From Pseudomonadota bacterium (GTDB lineage Bacteria; Pseudomonadota; Alphaproteobacteria; Azospirillales; Azospirillaceae), in NCBI GenBank assembly GCA_023423695.1, contig JAFAFA010000105.1:124001-188000 (forward strand): a stretch of 64,000 bases of DNA, read 5' to 3'. Positions 18,036-27,080 of the stretch are shown here, in pieces. Under the pieces are notes generated by a model that was given only the letters and a program-made list of their open reading frames with translations, was not told where the DNA came from and ran no database searches. The translations under genes were made by a program, and so were the position numbers. Each line of letters begins with the position of its first letter. Within the stretch, counting starts at the first letter, position 1.

Positions 18036-20182
18036 GCGACCCAGCCCGCAAGGCTTCCGCCAATCCGACTGCCAAGCCGGCCAAGCGGCGCGACCCGATC
18101 AGCGCGCTGGTGCTGCGGCTGACCATCGTCACGGTGGCGGTGCTGCTGCTGGCGGCCGGTGCGGCCTCCTGGCTGTCGCTGCGCAGCTTCGACCCTCTGT
18201 TCCAACCCGAATTGGCGCGCAAGGCGCAGACGGTCGGCGGCCTGATGGGCGCGCAGATCGACCGCGGGCTCGGCGTCCGCATTCCACTGGACCGCATGGC
18301 CGGCCTCGATGCCCTGTTGGCGGCGGAGGTCGAACGCCACGACGATATCGCCTACATCGCGGTGACCGACCCGGCCGGGCGCATCGTTGCCGCCGCGGGT
18401 GGGCCGCTGGCCGGCATCACGGCGTTGTCGCCGGACCGGCTGACCGGCCCCGCCGACGGCCGGCTGGCCCGCGGCTTCGTCGATGTCCAGCGCCCGCTGG
18501 GCGATGCCGGCACTCCTGCCGGCGCGCTGCATGTCGGCGTCGACAGTGCCTTCCTGGCCAAGGCCTCGACCGATCTGGCGCTGGACGTGCTGTCGGTGGT
18601 CATCGTCTCGGTCCTGCTGATCTTCGAGGTGCTGCAGCTGGTGGTGAACCTCGCCATGCGGCGGGTGCTGACCCTGCGGCTGCTGGCGGACCGGGCGGAG
18701 GAGGGCGACTTCCGCGCGACCCTGCCGGAGATCCCAGGCCCCCTCGCGGCGTCGGAAGACCGGGCGCTGGAAGGCGGTGTGCGCGCTGCGCTCGATAGCG
18801 TCAACGCCCGCTATGCCGGCCTTGCCGCGCGGGTGGCGGAGCTTCGCCGCCGGTTGGGCGGCGACGACCCGCGGGTCGGCCGGGCAGAGGCCGGGCTGTC
18901 GGCGCTCGCCCGCCGCTTCCGCTTCCGCGATCCGGACTCCTCGCGTCCGCCGCCGACGCCGCTGAATCTCGTCTTCCTGCGGCTGCCTGTCTTCCTGTTC
19001 TGCCTGTCGGAGGAACTGTCGCGCCCCTTCCTGCCGGCCTATGCCAAGTCCTTCGCCGGCGAGGTGCCGTGGCTGACGCCGGACATGGTGGTCAGCCTGC
19101 CGATCACGCTGTTCATGCTGATCTGGGCGTTGTCGCAGCCGGGCGGCGCCCGCTTCTCCGAACGCTGGGGCCGGTCGCGCGCCTTCACCATCGGCGCTTT
19201 GCTGGGCTCGGTCAGCCTCGCGCTGACCGCCTTCGCCGGGTCGCTGGCGGAGCTGATGCTGTGGCGCTGCCTCACGGCGCTCGGCTATGGGCTGGTGCTG
19301 ATCACCGCGCAGGGCATCGTCGTCGACCATACAACGCCGCGCAACCGTGCCGCCGGGATGGCGATGTTCATCGGCGCGCTGCTGGCCGCCGGCGTCTGCG
19401 GTCCGGTCAGCGGCGGCATCATCGCCGACCAAGTGGGCTTCCGCGCCACCTTCCTGCTGGGTGCGCTGCTGGCGCTGGGCTCCGGCCTTTCGGTCAGCCT
19501 GCTTCTGCTGCGCGGCCGCGGTGCGGCACAATCCGCGGCCGGTGCGGCGGCCCGGCCGGCGATGGGCAGCGCGTTGCCGCTGTTCCGCGACTTCCGCTTC
19601 TCCGCCCTGATGGTGCTGAGCGCCATCCCGACCAAGATCGCCTCGACCGCCTTCCTCTTCTGCCTCGTGCCGCTGCTGCTGACCGCCGACGGCGCATCGA
19701 AGGCGGAGATCGGGCGGGTGCAGATGATGTATTTCGTCGCCTTCATCCTGGTTTCGCCGCTGGCCGCCAGCCTGTCCGACCGTTGGCAGGCGCGGCGCGG
19801 CTTCATCGCCGCCGGCGGCATCGGCACGCTGGCGAGCTGCCTCCCCATCATCGCCACCCAGGCGCTGTGGGGGCCGCCGCTGGCCATCGCCCTGTTCGGC
19901 CTGTCTCAGGCGCTGGTCGGCGCGCCGCAGTTGACCCTGGTTTCGCAGATCGCCCGCGACGGCGGCCTGCCGGAGACCGCAGCCATCGGCTGGTACCGGC
20001 TGATCGAACGGCTGGGCGGCGCGCTCGGCCCCGTTACCGCGATGGCGGTGGCGGTCGCCACCTCCTACCGCGAGGCGATGCTGGGCATCGGCCTGCTGTG
20101 CGGGGCGAGCGCGCTTCTGTTCTGGATCCTTTTCCGCACCGGGCGCCCGGCCACCCCCGCCGCCCGGCCACAGGAGGCATGA
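18032..20182 (+). CDS. sensor domain-MFS transporter fusion protein
   Basis: A 716-residue protein. Residues 27-50 are a membrane segment, 51-180 an outer sensor domain (RGLGVRIPLDRMAGLDALL; YIAVTDPAGRIVAAAGG), 184-208 a second membrane segment and 210-305 a cytoplasmic linker with coiled-coil-like helices. From about 310 to 705 comes a complete major facilitator fold of about 12 segments, with a motif-A-like loop GARFSERWGRSRAF and SDRWQARRGF in the second half. The ATG at 18032 overlaps the previous stop. Fusion of a receptor-like module to an MFS carrier is uncommon. It may be a transceptor, or a transporter gated by the outer domain. The frame is intact. Confidence 0.85.
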   Translation: MSDPARKASANPTAKPAKRRDPISALVLRLTIVTVAVLLLAAGAASWLSLRSFDPLFQPELARKAQTVGGLMGAQIDRGLGVRIPLDRMAGLDALLAAEVERHDDIAYIAVTDPAGRIVAAAGGPLAGITALSPDRLTGPADGRLARGFVDVQRPLGDAGTPAGALHVGVDSAFLAKASTDLALDVLSVVIVSVLLIFEVLQLVVNLAMRRVLTLRLLADRAEEGDFRATLPEIPGPLAASEDRALEGGVRAALDSVNARYAGLAARVAELRRRLGGDDPRVGRAEAGLSALARRFRFRDPDSSRPPPTPLNLVFLRLPVFLFCLSEELSRPFLPAYAKSFAGEVPWLTPDMVVSLPITLFMLIWALSQPGGARFSERWGRSRAFTIGALLGSVSLALTAFAGSLAELMLWRCLTALGYGLVLITAQGIVVDHTTPRNRAAGMAMFIGALLAAGVCGPVSGGIIADQVGFRATFLLGALLALGSGLSVSLLLLRGRGAAQSAAGAAARPAMGSALPLFRDFRFSALMVLSAIPTKIASTAFLFCLVPLLLTADGASKAEIGRVQMMYFVAFILVSPLAASLSDRWQARRGFIAAGGIGTLASCLPIIATQALWGPPLAIALFGLSQALVGAPQLTLVSQIARDGGLPETAAIGWYRLIERLGGALGPVTAMAVAVATSYREAMLGIGLLCGASALLFWILFRTGRPATPAARPQEA

Positions 20183-20187
20183 CCGCG

Positions 20188-21261
20188 ATGGGTATCGACG
20201 AAAGCGATCTCCTCCGCATCCGCCGCCGCTCGCTGCTGCGGCTCGCCGCGGCCGGCGGGCTTGCCCTGCCCGGACTGCCGCTGGCCGGCAACTCGCTGAT
20301 CGGATCGGCACTGGCCGCAACGGTCCCCGACAAGACCTTCCGCATCACCATGGTGCTGGGCCGCGGCGAGAGCGACAACGAGTTCGGCTTCAAGGATTAT
20401 CTGGCCCGGCGCGGCCTGAAGGTGGACTACACCATCCGCAACACCGGCGGCGACACCGCCAAGCTTCCGGGCATCATCCAGGAGATCAAGGACACGCGCC
20501 CCGACCTCGTCTACAGCTGGGGCACGCCGCAGACCCGCGCGCTGGTCGGCCCCCTTGGCGAGGCGGACCCGCGCAAGCACGTCACCGACATCCCGGTGGT
20601 CTTCACCTTTGTCGCCGCGCCGGTGGACGCGAAGATCGTGCCCGACCTCGCCCGGTCGGGGCGGAACGTCACCGGCACCATCCACATCGCGCCGATCGCG
20701 GTGCAGCTGAACACCATCCAGGCCTACCGCCCGATCAAGCGGCTGGGCGTGGTCTACAACCCTCAGGAACGCAACTCAGTCCTCACCATCGAGGGGCTGA
20801 GGGCGGAGACGGCGCTGCGCGGGCTGGAACTGATCGAGGAGCCGGTCCCCCTGAACGACCGTGGCGAACCGATCGCCGCCGCGGTGCCCGACGCGCTGGG
20901 CCGGGTGGCGAAGCGCGGGGGCGAGGTCCTCTACATCGGTCCCGACACCTTCATCGCCTTCCACAACCGCACCGTCGTGGCGGCGGAGGCGTTGCGCCTG
21001 GGCCTGCCGACCTTCTCGGTGACCGAACTGATCGTGCGCACCGACAAGGCAATGCTGGCGCTGGCGAGCAGCGCCTACGGCATCGGCCGCTTCACCGCCT
21101 TCAAGGCGGCGCAGATCCTGGTGGACGGCGTCAGTCCGGCTGAAATTCCCGTGGAAACGCTGAAGCGCTTTTCCGTCATCATCAACATGGCCACCGTCCG
21201 GGCGCTTGAGTACTACCCGCCCATCGGCCTCCTGAATTTCGCGGAAATCATCGAATCATGA
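20188..21261 (+). CDS. Tat-exported ABC-type substrate-binding protein without partner genes
   Basis: A 357-residue periplasmic binding protein of the ABC_sub_bind family (TrpX-like). Residues 12-41 form a twin-arginine signal: RRRSLLRLAAAGGLALPGLP and a cut after LAA. Mature landmarks are DTRPDLVYSWGTPQTRALVG, PVVFTFVAAPVDAKIV, RNVTGTIHIAP and IKRLGVVYNPQER. ATGs occur at 20179, overlapping the preceding stop, and 20188; AGGAGG at 20172-20177 favours the second. No permease or ATPase gene is near, so it may deliver a ligand to the sensors rather than to an importer. That is inference. Confidence 0.85.
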   Translation: MGIDESDLLRIRRRSLLRLAAAGGLALPGLPLAGNSLIGSALAATVPDKTFRITMVLGRGESDNEFGFKDYLARRGLKVDYTIRNTGGDTAKLPGIIQEIKDTRPDLVYSWGTPQTRALVGPLGEADPRKHVTDIPVVFTFVAAPVDAKIVPDLARSGRNVTGTIHIAPIAVQLNTIQAYRPIKRLGVVYNPQERNSVLTIEGLRAETALRGLELIEEPVPLNDRGEPIAAAVPDALGRVAKRGGEVLYIGPDTFIAFHNRTVVAAEALRLGLPTFSVTELIVRTDKAMLALASSAYGIGRFTAFKAAQILVDGVSPAEIPVETLKRFSVIINMATVRALEYYPPIGLLNFAEIIES

Positions 21262-22088
21262 GCGCCCATATCCCGATGACGCTGCCATTCGATGCAGCCC
21301 CTTTGCGCGGCGAGGCAGCCCGCGCGGTGGCCGCCGTTCGCCTGCGGGCGCTGGCCGCCAACCTGCCGGACGGGCTCACCGCCCGCATGATGGACCTGGA
21401 CGATTCCAACCTGCTGGCCGACTTCCGCGTCCGCGTGGTGGCCACGCTGGAGGATCCCGACCATTACCGCATGGCGGGCGAGGTCGGGAACTTCGTCGCC
21501 GACCATCTGGGCGACAGGGGGCTGACCGCCGGCATCTTCCGGCGGGATGGGCGCTCCGGGACCCGTTTGGTCGCCTACGGCGCGCTGGGCCTGCCGTCCG
21601 GCGACGATCCCAACCGGGGCCGCGACCTCGACCTGCCGGAGGCGGAGCTGCCCTGGGTCGCGCACATGTCGTCGGCGATGGTCGATCCGTCCGAGCGCGG
21701 GCGCGGGCTGCATCACCGGCTGATCGACTGGCGGATCGAGGTGGCGGAGGCATTGGGCCGCCGGCACCTGATCACCACCGTCAGCACCCGCAACCACCGC
21801 AGCTGGGGCCATCTGGCCTGCCACGGCATCTATCCGAAGCGGCTGGTTCGCGTCGGCGGCGATCTGGTCCGGCTGCTGGTCCACCGCGACTTCACCGCCG
21901 ATCCGGTCTTCGACACCGCCAGCGCCGAACTGGTGGCGGTGGAGGAGCTGGCCGGGCGCTGGGACGTGTTCGAGCAAGGCCATGTCTGGGGCCGCGTCGC
22001 AGCGGGCGAAGGTGCCGCGCGGCGCTGGTACGCGCTGTGCGGCCGGGAAAAGGCTCCGCTGGAGCATGACGGGCCGGGCGGGCGCTGA
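21258..22088 (+). CDS. GNAT-family N-acetyltransferase-like protein
   Basis: A 276-residue protein. Residues about 40-200 fit the GNAT fold: a long first part, then WVAHMSSAMVDPSERGRGLHHRLIDW, in which the R-G-R-G-L segment is the acetyl-CoA pyrophosphate loop, followed by LITTVSTRNHRSWGHLACHGI. The C-terminal 60 residues are unassigned. The ATG overlaps the stop of the binding-protein gene (ATGA). Its target is unknown; as the only visibly soluble enzyme among the sensor genes, it could modify one of the membrane proteins or a small ligand. Confidence 0.78.
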   Translation: MSAHIPMTLPFDAAPLRGEAARAVAAVRLRALAANLPDGLTARMMDLDDSNLLADFRVRVVATLEDPDHYRMAGEVGNFVADHLGDRGLTAGIFRRDGRSGTRLVAYGALGLPSGDDPNRGRDLDLPEAELPWVAHMSSAMVDPSERGRGLHHRLIDWRIEVAEALGRRHLITTVSTRNHRSWGHLACHGIYPKRLVRVGGDLVRLLVHRDFTADPVFDTASAELVAVEELAGRWDVFEQGHVWGRVAAGEGAARRWYALCGREKAPLEHDGPGGR

Positions 22089-22111
22089 CGCGCGCGGACG
22101 GCTGAAGGGGG

Positions 22112-22912
22112 ATGGCCGGGATGGGATCGGGGAGTTTCGGGGCGCGGCTGGCGGCGTTCGTGGCGGTGGCGGTGTTCGTCTCCGCGCTGTCCGCCGTCGT
22201 GCTGTGGACGCGCGAGCAGGCGCGCCGCCTGGATGAGGCCGTGACCTCCCAGGTCGGCTTCGTGCTGAGCGAGGCCAAGGCGTCGCTCGAAACCCAGCTG
22301 AACCTCGGGCTCGCGCTGGGCGACCTGCCGCAGGTCGACGGGCTGCTGTCCCGCGCCCGCGCCGCCCTTCCCGGCATCCAGTCCGTCACCGTTCTGGACG
22401 AGACCGGCACCGTCCTGTTCTCCACCAACGCGGTGGAGGTGGGCGAGCCGCTGCCCGTCCGCACGGGGGCCGAACCCAATTCCGGCGTCAGCGGCTTCTG
22501 GTCGGAGGAGCGCGGGGATGAACGGGTCTACGGCGTCGGGCTCGCCACCAGCTTCGACACCGTGGCCGGCAGCCTGCTGGTCCGCATGCCGGCCGGTGCG
22601 ATGGCCGAGCCGATGCGCCATTATGCCCTGACCCTCTCCATCGGCGCGGTGCTGATCGCGCTTCCGCTGGCCCTGCTGGGCTGGCTGGCCGGCCTTTGGC
22701 TTGCCGCCGGGCCGCGGCGCTCTCTGGCAGACCTCGCGACCACCCTCGAAGGGCTGGGGGAGGGGGGGCGCATCCGCGCCGAGCCGCCTGCGCAATCGCC
22801 GCGACAGACATTGGGGCTGCCGGCCACCGCCTTCACCGACGCGGTGCGGCGGCGCCTGACCATCCTGGACGAGGCGGAGCGGGAAGTCGCACGCCTGGAC
22901 GAACTCGCATGA
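22112..22912 (+). CDS. small membrane sensor protein, copy 2
   Basis: A 266-residue protein with a membrane segment at about 12-32, an outer domain to about 170, a second membrane segment at about 175-198 and a cytoplasmic tail of helices. The outer domain holds LNLGLALGDLPQVDGLLSRA and SVTVLDETGTVLFSTNAVEV, matching the 17,277 protein in spacing and motif (D-x-x-G-x-x-L-F followed by VG-x-P). No output domain is present. ATGs at 22112 and 22121 are both possible; AAGGGGG lies upstream of the first. It overlaps the next gene by ATGA, so the pair sensor-alone then sensor-plus-polytopic module repeats the arrangement at 17,277-20,182. Confidence 0.78.
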   Translation: MAGMGSGSFGARLAAFVAVAVFVSALSAVVLWTREQARRLDEAVTSQVGFVLSEAKASLETQLNLGLALGDLPQVDGLLSRARAALPGIQSVTVLDETGTVLFSTNAVEVGEPLPVRTGAEPNSGVSGFWSEERGDERVYGVGLATSFDTVAGSLLVRMPAGAMAEPMRHYALTLSIGAVLIALPLALLGWLAGLWLAAGPRRSLADLATTLEGLGEGGRIRAEPPAQSPRQTLGLPATAFTDAVRRRLTILDEAEREVARLDELA

Positions 22913-24357
22913 CGACCCGCAGCGCCTCCCGCAGCCTTTGCCGCGGTCCCGCCGGCAACCATCGCCTGTTCATGGTCGGCATTCCGGCCGTCATTCTGCT
23001 GGCGGCTACCCTGGCGATGGCCGGCGTCGGGCTGATCGGCACATGGCTGGCGCAGGACCAGCTGGGGGAAGCACGCGCCGCCAAGGCCGCCGCGGTGGCG
23101 GAGGCGGTGCAGCACGATCTGGAGCGCGCCATCGCCTATGGCATTCCCCTGCCGCGTATCGAAGGGGTCGGGGCTTTCCTCCAGGGCGTCGCCGGACGCA
23201 ATCCCGACCTGGGCTTCCTGGCGCTGACCGGTGGCGACGGGGTGCTGTTGCAGGGTGCGGTGAATGCCGGCGTCGGTATCGACGCCGCCGGGCTGCAGGC
23301 GCTGACCGCCGGATTGCGCGGCCTGCCGACACCGGAAACCCGGGCCGCGACCCTCCAGCCGATCGAGCGCGACGGCCTGCTGATCCTGAGGGTGCCGGTG
23401 CGGATCGGCCGGCTGTCGTCGGAAGGTGGCGGCGGCGGTGTGGCTCAGCCGCCGGCCGGGCATGTGCTGGTTGGCGTCCAGCCGCAGCAGGTGCGCGGCC
23501 AGATCGCCGGGGAACTGGCGACGGTGGCGCTGGGGGGGCTGGCGGTTCTGCTGCTGCTGGCCGAACTGGCCGGCGTTCTGGCCCGTGCCAGCTTCCGCGA
23601 GCCGCTGCGCCGCCTCGCCCGGGCGATGGCGGAGGCGGTGGACGGGCGCTTCGCCACCCTGCTGGGCCGCCGTCCGCGCGATCAGGTCGGCCGGCTGCTG
23701 TTCGCCTTCAACGCAGTCGTCTTCGGCCTGCACGACCGCCGCCAGCGCTTCGCCGCCCATGCCGACGAGGTGCGCGCCGCCGTCTTCGATCCGGAGGTGG
23801 CCTCCGCCGTCGAGTCCACGCGCCTGTCGGCGCTGACCGCCCTCGGCCCCGGACTGGAGGCGGCACCGCGGCGCGAGATCGATTCCCGGAGTGACGACGT
23901 TCATGGCTTCGCCCTGCTGTCGGCCGCAACGGCGTCGATGCTGGTCCTTGGTGGTGGGCTTTCCGTTGCCGGTCCGGCACTGGTGGCGGCGCTGGTGGGC
24001 GCCATCGCCGGCTATGCCGTACCACGCGGCTGGCGCCGCGTCGCGGCAGTGCTGAGCGCGCTGGCGCTGTTGTCTGCGGCGGCCGTGCCGCTGCTCGGCG
24101 GTATAGAATTGCCGAGCGGACTGGCCGCCGGGGTGGCCGGCGGTTTCGCCGCCGGGCTGGCGCTGTCCTATGTGCGCCGTCAGGCGGCGGACGGCGGGCA
24201 GCTCTCGCTGATCCGGGCACTGGCCTCCGGGATCGTCGCGGCCCTGCTGTGGGCGGCGGCCGTCGGCTGGGACGGCGGGATGCTCGCGGCATCGTCGCTT
24301 CTGCCGGCCGCGCTGGCCGCTCTGCTGGCCCGTCCCATCGTCGTTTTGCGGAGCTGA
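22909..24357 (+). CDS. sensor-HAMP protein with C-terminal multi-span membrane domain
   Basis: A 482-residue protein. Membrane segment about 21-46; outer domain to about 200 with IAYGIPLPRIEGVGAFLQG and GFLALTGGDGVLLQ; membrane segment about 205-228; a HAMP-like linker about 229-280 (FREPLRRLARAMAEAVDGRF, DQVGRLLFAFNAVV). After a short cytoplasmic stretch, residues about 330-480 hold roughly six hydrophobic helices that I cannot assign; half an MFS fold is one reading. There is no kinase or other output module. It overlaps the preceding gene by 4 bp and precedes the SpoIIE gene by 9 bp. It parallels the sensor-MFS protein upstream. Confidence 0.78.
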   Translation: MTTRSASRSLCRGPAGNHRLFMVGIPAVILLAATLAMAGVGLIGTWLAQDQLGEARAAKAAAVAEAVQHDLERAIAYGIPLPRIEGVGAFLQGVAGRNPDLGFLALTGGDGVLLQGAVNAGVGIDAAGLQALTAGLRGLPTPETRAATLQPIERDGLLILRVPVRIGRLSSEGGGGGVAQPPAGHVLVGVQPQQVRGQIAGELATVALGGLAVLLLLAELAGVLARASFREPLRRLARAMAEAVDGRFATLLGRRPRDQVGRLLFAFNAVVFGLHDRRQRFAAHADEVRAAVFDPEVASAVESTRLSALTALGPGLEAAPRREIDSRSDDVHGFALLSAATASMLVLGGGLSVAGPALVAALVGAIAGYAVPRGWRRVAAVLSALALLSAAAVPLLGGIELPSGLAAGVAGGFAAGLALSYVRRQAADGGQLSLIRALASGIVAALLWAAAVGWDGGMLAASSLLPAALAALLARPIVVLRS

Positions 24358-24366
24358 GAGGCCCCG

Positions 24367-26520
24367 ATGCTGCTTCAGACCCGCATCATCCTGTTCGTCC
24401 TCGCGACCGTCACCGTGGTGACCGGTCTTCTCCTCGGCTTTGCCGCGCTGCGCGAGGATGCCCTCGACCGCCGTGCGAGCGAGCTTGAGCTGGCCCGTCT
24501 CGAAACCTCCTGGCAGCTTGCTGTGTCGGGTGCCGTCGGGCGCATCGACCAGGGCCTCGGCCGGCTGGCCGGCGACGCCGAGATCGCCCGCGCGGTGGAG
24601 GCGGAGGACCGCGGCGCTCTGGACCGGCGCGTCGCCGCGCTCGGCATCGTCGCCGCGCCCCCGACCGGCGGGATCACCGACGTCAACCTTCTGTCGAAAT
24701 CCGGTGAGCTGCTCTACAGCACCGATCCGGCGTTGGAGCCGGAGCCGCTGCTGAACCGCGGCGCGCTGGATGCAATCCTGTCCGGCCAGAAGCTGGCGCG
24801 CGGTGTCCGTCTGGTCGACGGCGAGCGGCTGGTCGTGGTGGCCGGCGTGCCGATCTATGCCGGGACCGGGGCCGGCGGCGGGGCAGGCAGCGGGGCCGGC
24901 GTCACCGGCGCCGCCGTCGCCGGGCTGGATTTCGTCGCCGCGCTGGACGTGCTGCGGCGGACCACCGGCGGGCGCGTCTTCGCCGTGACCCGCAACGGCA
25001 CCGCCTTCGACGGGCAGAGCGATCCGCTGTGGCCGGCCGTCAAGCCGCTGGTCCGCCCGGCGGAGCGCAGCATCGCCACCGTCGCCGGCGGCGGGCGCCG
25101 CTATGCGCTGGCCAGCCTGCCGGTCGCCGACCTTGCCGGCGGGCGCGTCGCCACCGTTCTGATCGCCAGCGACGTCACCCAGGCGGTGGAGGAGCAGGCC
25201 CTGTGGTCGGTCGCCTATGTCGCGGCTGTCGGGTTGGTGCTGCTGGGTGCGCTTGGGCTGCTCTACGGTTTCCTGCGGCGGAACTTCTCCACGCTGGACG
25301 GGGCGGTGAAGGCTTTGCAGGACCTCTCCCGCGGGCGTGCCATGGGCTATGTCGAGCTGCCGGCCGGCAATGACGAGATCGGCCGCATCGCCGGTGCCGT
25401 GGAGGTCTTCCGCGGCGTGATGCGCGAGATCGAGCGCAGCGCCGGCCAGCGCGAGCGCCGCCTGCGCCGCCAGCAGCGCTTCATCCGCCGGCAGATGGAG
25501 GCGCTGGCCGTCACTCTGGAGGAGGACGCCCGCCAGAACCTGCTGGAGGAGCTGCGCCAGATCGAGGCGGAGACCCACGATGCCCAGTCCGCCCAGTCCA
25601 AGGGCGTCGGCGACGAGCTGGGGCTGCTGGCGCTGGGCTTTTCCAGGCTGGCGACGCGGGTCAGCACCCAGCAGGTGCAGTTGACCCAGATGGTGCGCGA
25701 CCTGCGCGAGGCGTTGGACGACAAGCGGCGGCTGATCAGCCTGCAGCAGGAGCTGGAGATCGCCCGCACCATGCAGCTGACCATCCTGCCGCAGGTCTTC
25801 CCCGATCTGCCCGAGCTGGACATCGCCGCGCGGATGATTCCGGCGAAGGAGGTCGGCGGCGATTTCTACGATTTCTTCCCGATTTCCGAACACAAGGTGG
25901 CGCTTGTCATCGCCGACGTGTCGGGCAAGGGCATTCCCGCCGCCTTCTTCATGCTGATCACCCGCACCATGCTGCGCGCCATCGCCGAATCCGGCGTCGG
26001 ACCGGCGGAGACCATGCGCCGGGTCAACAACCTGCTGGCCGCCGAAAACGAACAGATGATGTTCGTCACCGTCTTCTATGGCGAGCTGGACCTGCGCACC
26101 GGTGTGCTTGCCTTCTCCAACGGCGGCCACAACCCGCCGCTGCGCATGACTGCGTCGGGCGCGGTGAAGGAGCTGGAGCGCACCCCCGGCATCGCGCTGG
26201 CTGCCATGCCCGACATGCCTTTCGGCGAGAAGAGCATGACGCTGAACACCGGCGATATGGTCGTGTTGTTCACCGACGGCGTGACCGAGGCCTTCAACGG
26301 CGAAGACGTGATGTATGGTGACCCGCGGCTTGTCGCCGCAGTCGCCGGGCAGACCAACGCCTCCGCACGCGACGGGCTGGACGGGGTGCTGGCGGATGTC
26401 GCCCGTTTCACCGCCGGTGCGCCGCAGTCCGACGACATCACCTGTCTGGTCCTGCGCTGGCGTGGGGCGGCGGACGCGCCGGTCGCCACCGTGGCACAGC
26501 TGTCCGATCCCGTCGCCTGA
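24367..26520 (+). CDS. membrane HAMP-SpoIIE PP2C-type phosphatase
   Basis: A 717-residue protein: membrane segment 5-27, an outer sensor domain to about 275 that is unlike the four-member set, membrane segment about 279-303, HAMP, a long coiled coil (about 355-470), then a SpoIIE domain. Metal-site motifs are present: EVGGDFYDFF, VALVIADVSGKGIPAAFF, VLFTDGVTEAF and DDITCLVL. Such phosphatases dephosphorylate a STAS anti-anti-sigma protein, and a STAS gene follows at 26,653. A GAGAGG ribosome site precedes the ATG. The Gly-rich patch at about 165-180 is a likely loop. The catalytic residues look intact. Confidence 0.92.
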   Translation: MLLQTRIILFVLATVTVVTGLLLGFAALREDALDRRASELELARLETSWQLAVSGAVGRIDQGLGRLAGDAEIARAVEAEDRGALDRRVAALGIVAAPPTGGITDVNLLSKSGELLYSTDPALEPEPLLNRGALDAILSGQKLARGVRLVDGERLVVVAGVPIYAGTGAGGGAGSGAGVTGAAVAGLDFVAALDVLRRTTGGRVFAVTRNGTAFDGQSDPLWPAVKPLVRPAERSIATVAGGGRRYALASLPVADLAGGRVATVLIASDVTQAVEEQALWSVAYVAAVGLVLLGALGLLYGFLRRNFSTLDGAVKALQDLSRGRAMGYVELPAGNDEIGRIAGAVEVFRGVMREIERSAGQRERRLRRQQRFIRRQMEALAVTLEEDARQNLLEELRQIEAETHDAQSAQSKGVGDELGLLALGFSRLATRVSTQQVQLTQMVRDLREALDDKRRLISLQQELEIARTMQLTILPQVFPDLPELDIAARMIPAKEVGGDFYDFFPISEHKVALVIADVSGKGIPAAFFMLITRTMLRAIAESGVGPAETMRRVNNLLAAENEQMMFVTVFYGELDLRTGVLAFSNGGHNPPLRMTASGAVKELERTPGIALAAMPDMPFGEKSMTLNTGDMVVLFTDGVTEAFNGEDVMYGDPRLVAAVAGQTNASARDGLDGVLADVARFTAGAPQSDDITCLVLRWRGAADAPVATVAQLSDPVA

Positions 26521-26652
26521 CCTCCGTTAAATCGATAGCGGTAGCTGCCCAGGCGTACCGCGAATGCATCGTCGGACCGGCGAGGGCGTGCTATAAGCAC
26601 GGGGTAGGACAGATTCGGATAAGATCCAGCTAAGGCAAGGCGAGGGCATGGG

Positions 26653-26991
26653 ATGAATATTACCGAACAGTCGGTCAACGGCGTCACCGTGCTGCGCGCG
26701 GAAGGCCGCATCGACAGCGGCAATGCCGCCCAGTTCGAAGCGGCGCTGCTGTCCGCCATCGGGGCCGAGGGCACGCGGCTTGTTGTCGACATGGAGCAGC
26801 TTTCCTACATCAGTTCTGCCGGGCTTCGCTGCCTGCTGGTCGCTGCCAAGGCGGCCCGGGCGAAGCGCGGGGCCATCGCCCTGTCGGCCATGGCGCCGCA
26901 CATCCGCGAGGTGTTCGACGTCAGCGGCTTCTCGTCGCTGTTCGAAATCCATGCCGATGCGGCTGCGGCCGTCGCGGCGCTCGGCGGGTGA
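26653..26991 (+). CDS. STAS-domain anti-sigma-factor antagonist-type protein
   Basis: A 112-residue single STAS domain: VTVLRAEGRIDSGNAAQFE, LVVDMEQLSYISSAGLRCLL and ALSAMAPHIREVFDVSGFSSLFEI. The SSAGL serines are the site phosphorylated in SpoIIAA/RsbV-type proteins. It follows the SpoIIE phosphatase by 132 bp, so it is the obvious substrate. No SpoIIAB/RsbW-like ATPase kinase or sigma factor is found nearby; the partner must be elsewhere or differ. The 132-bp gap contains a small GTGC-TATAA-GCAC hairpin and may hold an internal promoter. Confidence 0.92.
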   Translation: MNITEQSVNGVTVLRAEGRIDSGNAAQFEAALLSAIGAEGTRLVVDMEQLSYISSAGLRCLLVAAKAARAKRGAIALSAMAPHIREVFDVSGFSSLFEIHADAAAAVAALGG

Positions 26992-27080
26992 CAGCGGACG
27001 GGTGGGTCGTCGGGGGTGTATTCCGCCGGCTTCGGCCGGCCTTGCGATAAGGCGGTTCCCGAAAAGGGACCGGGTGTGTG

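Noticed and set aside
22621..26130. Open frame of 1,169 codons antisense to the sensor and SpoIIE genes
   Set aside because: Low-complexity Gln/Arg/His composition and full overlap with clearly coding genes on the plus strand.
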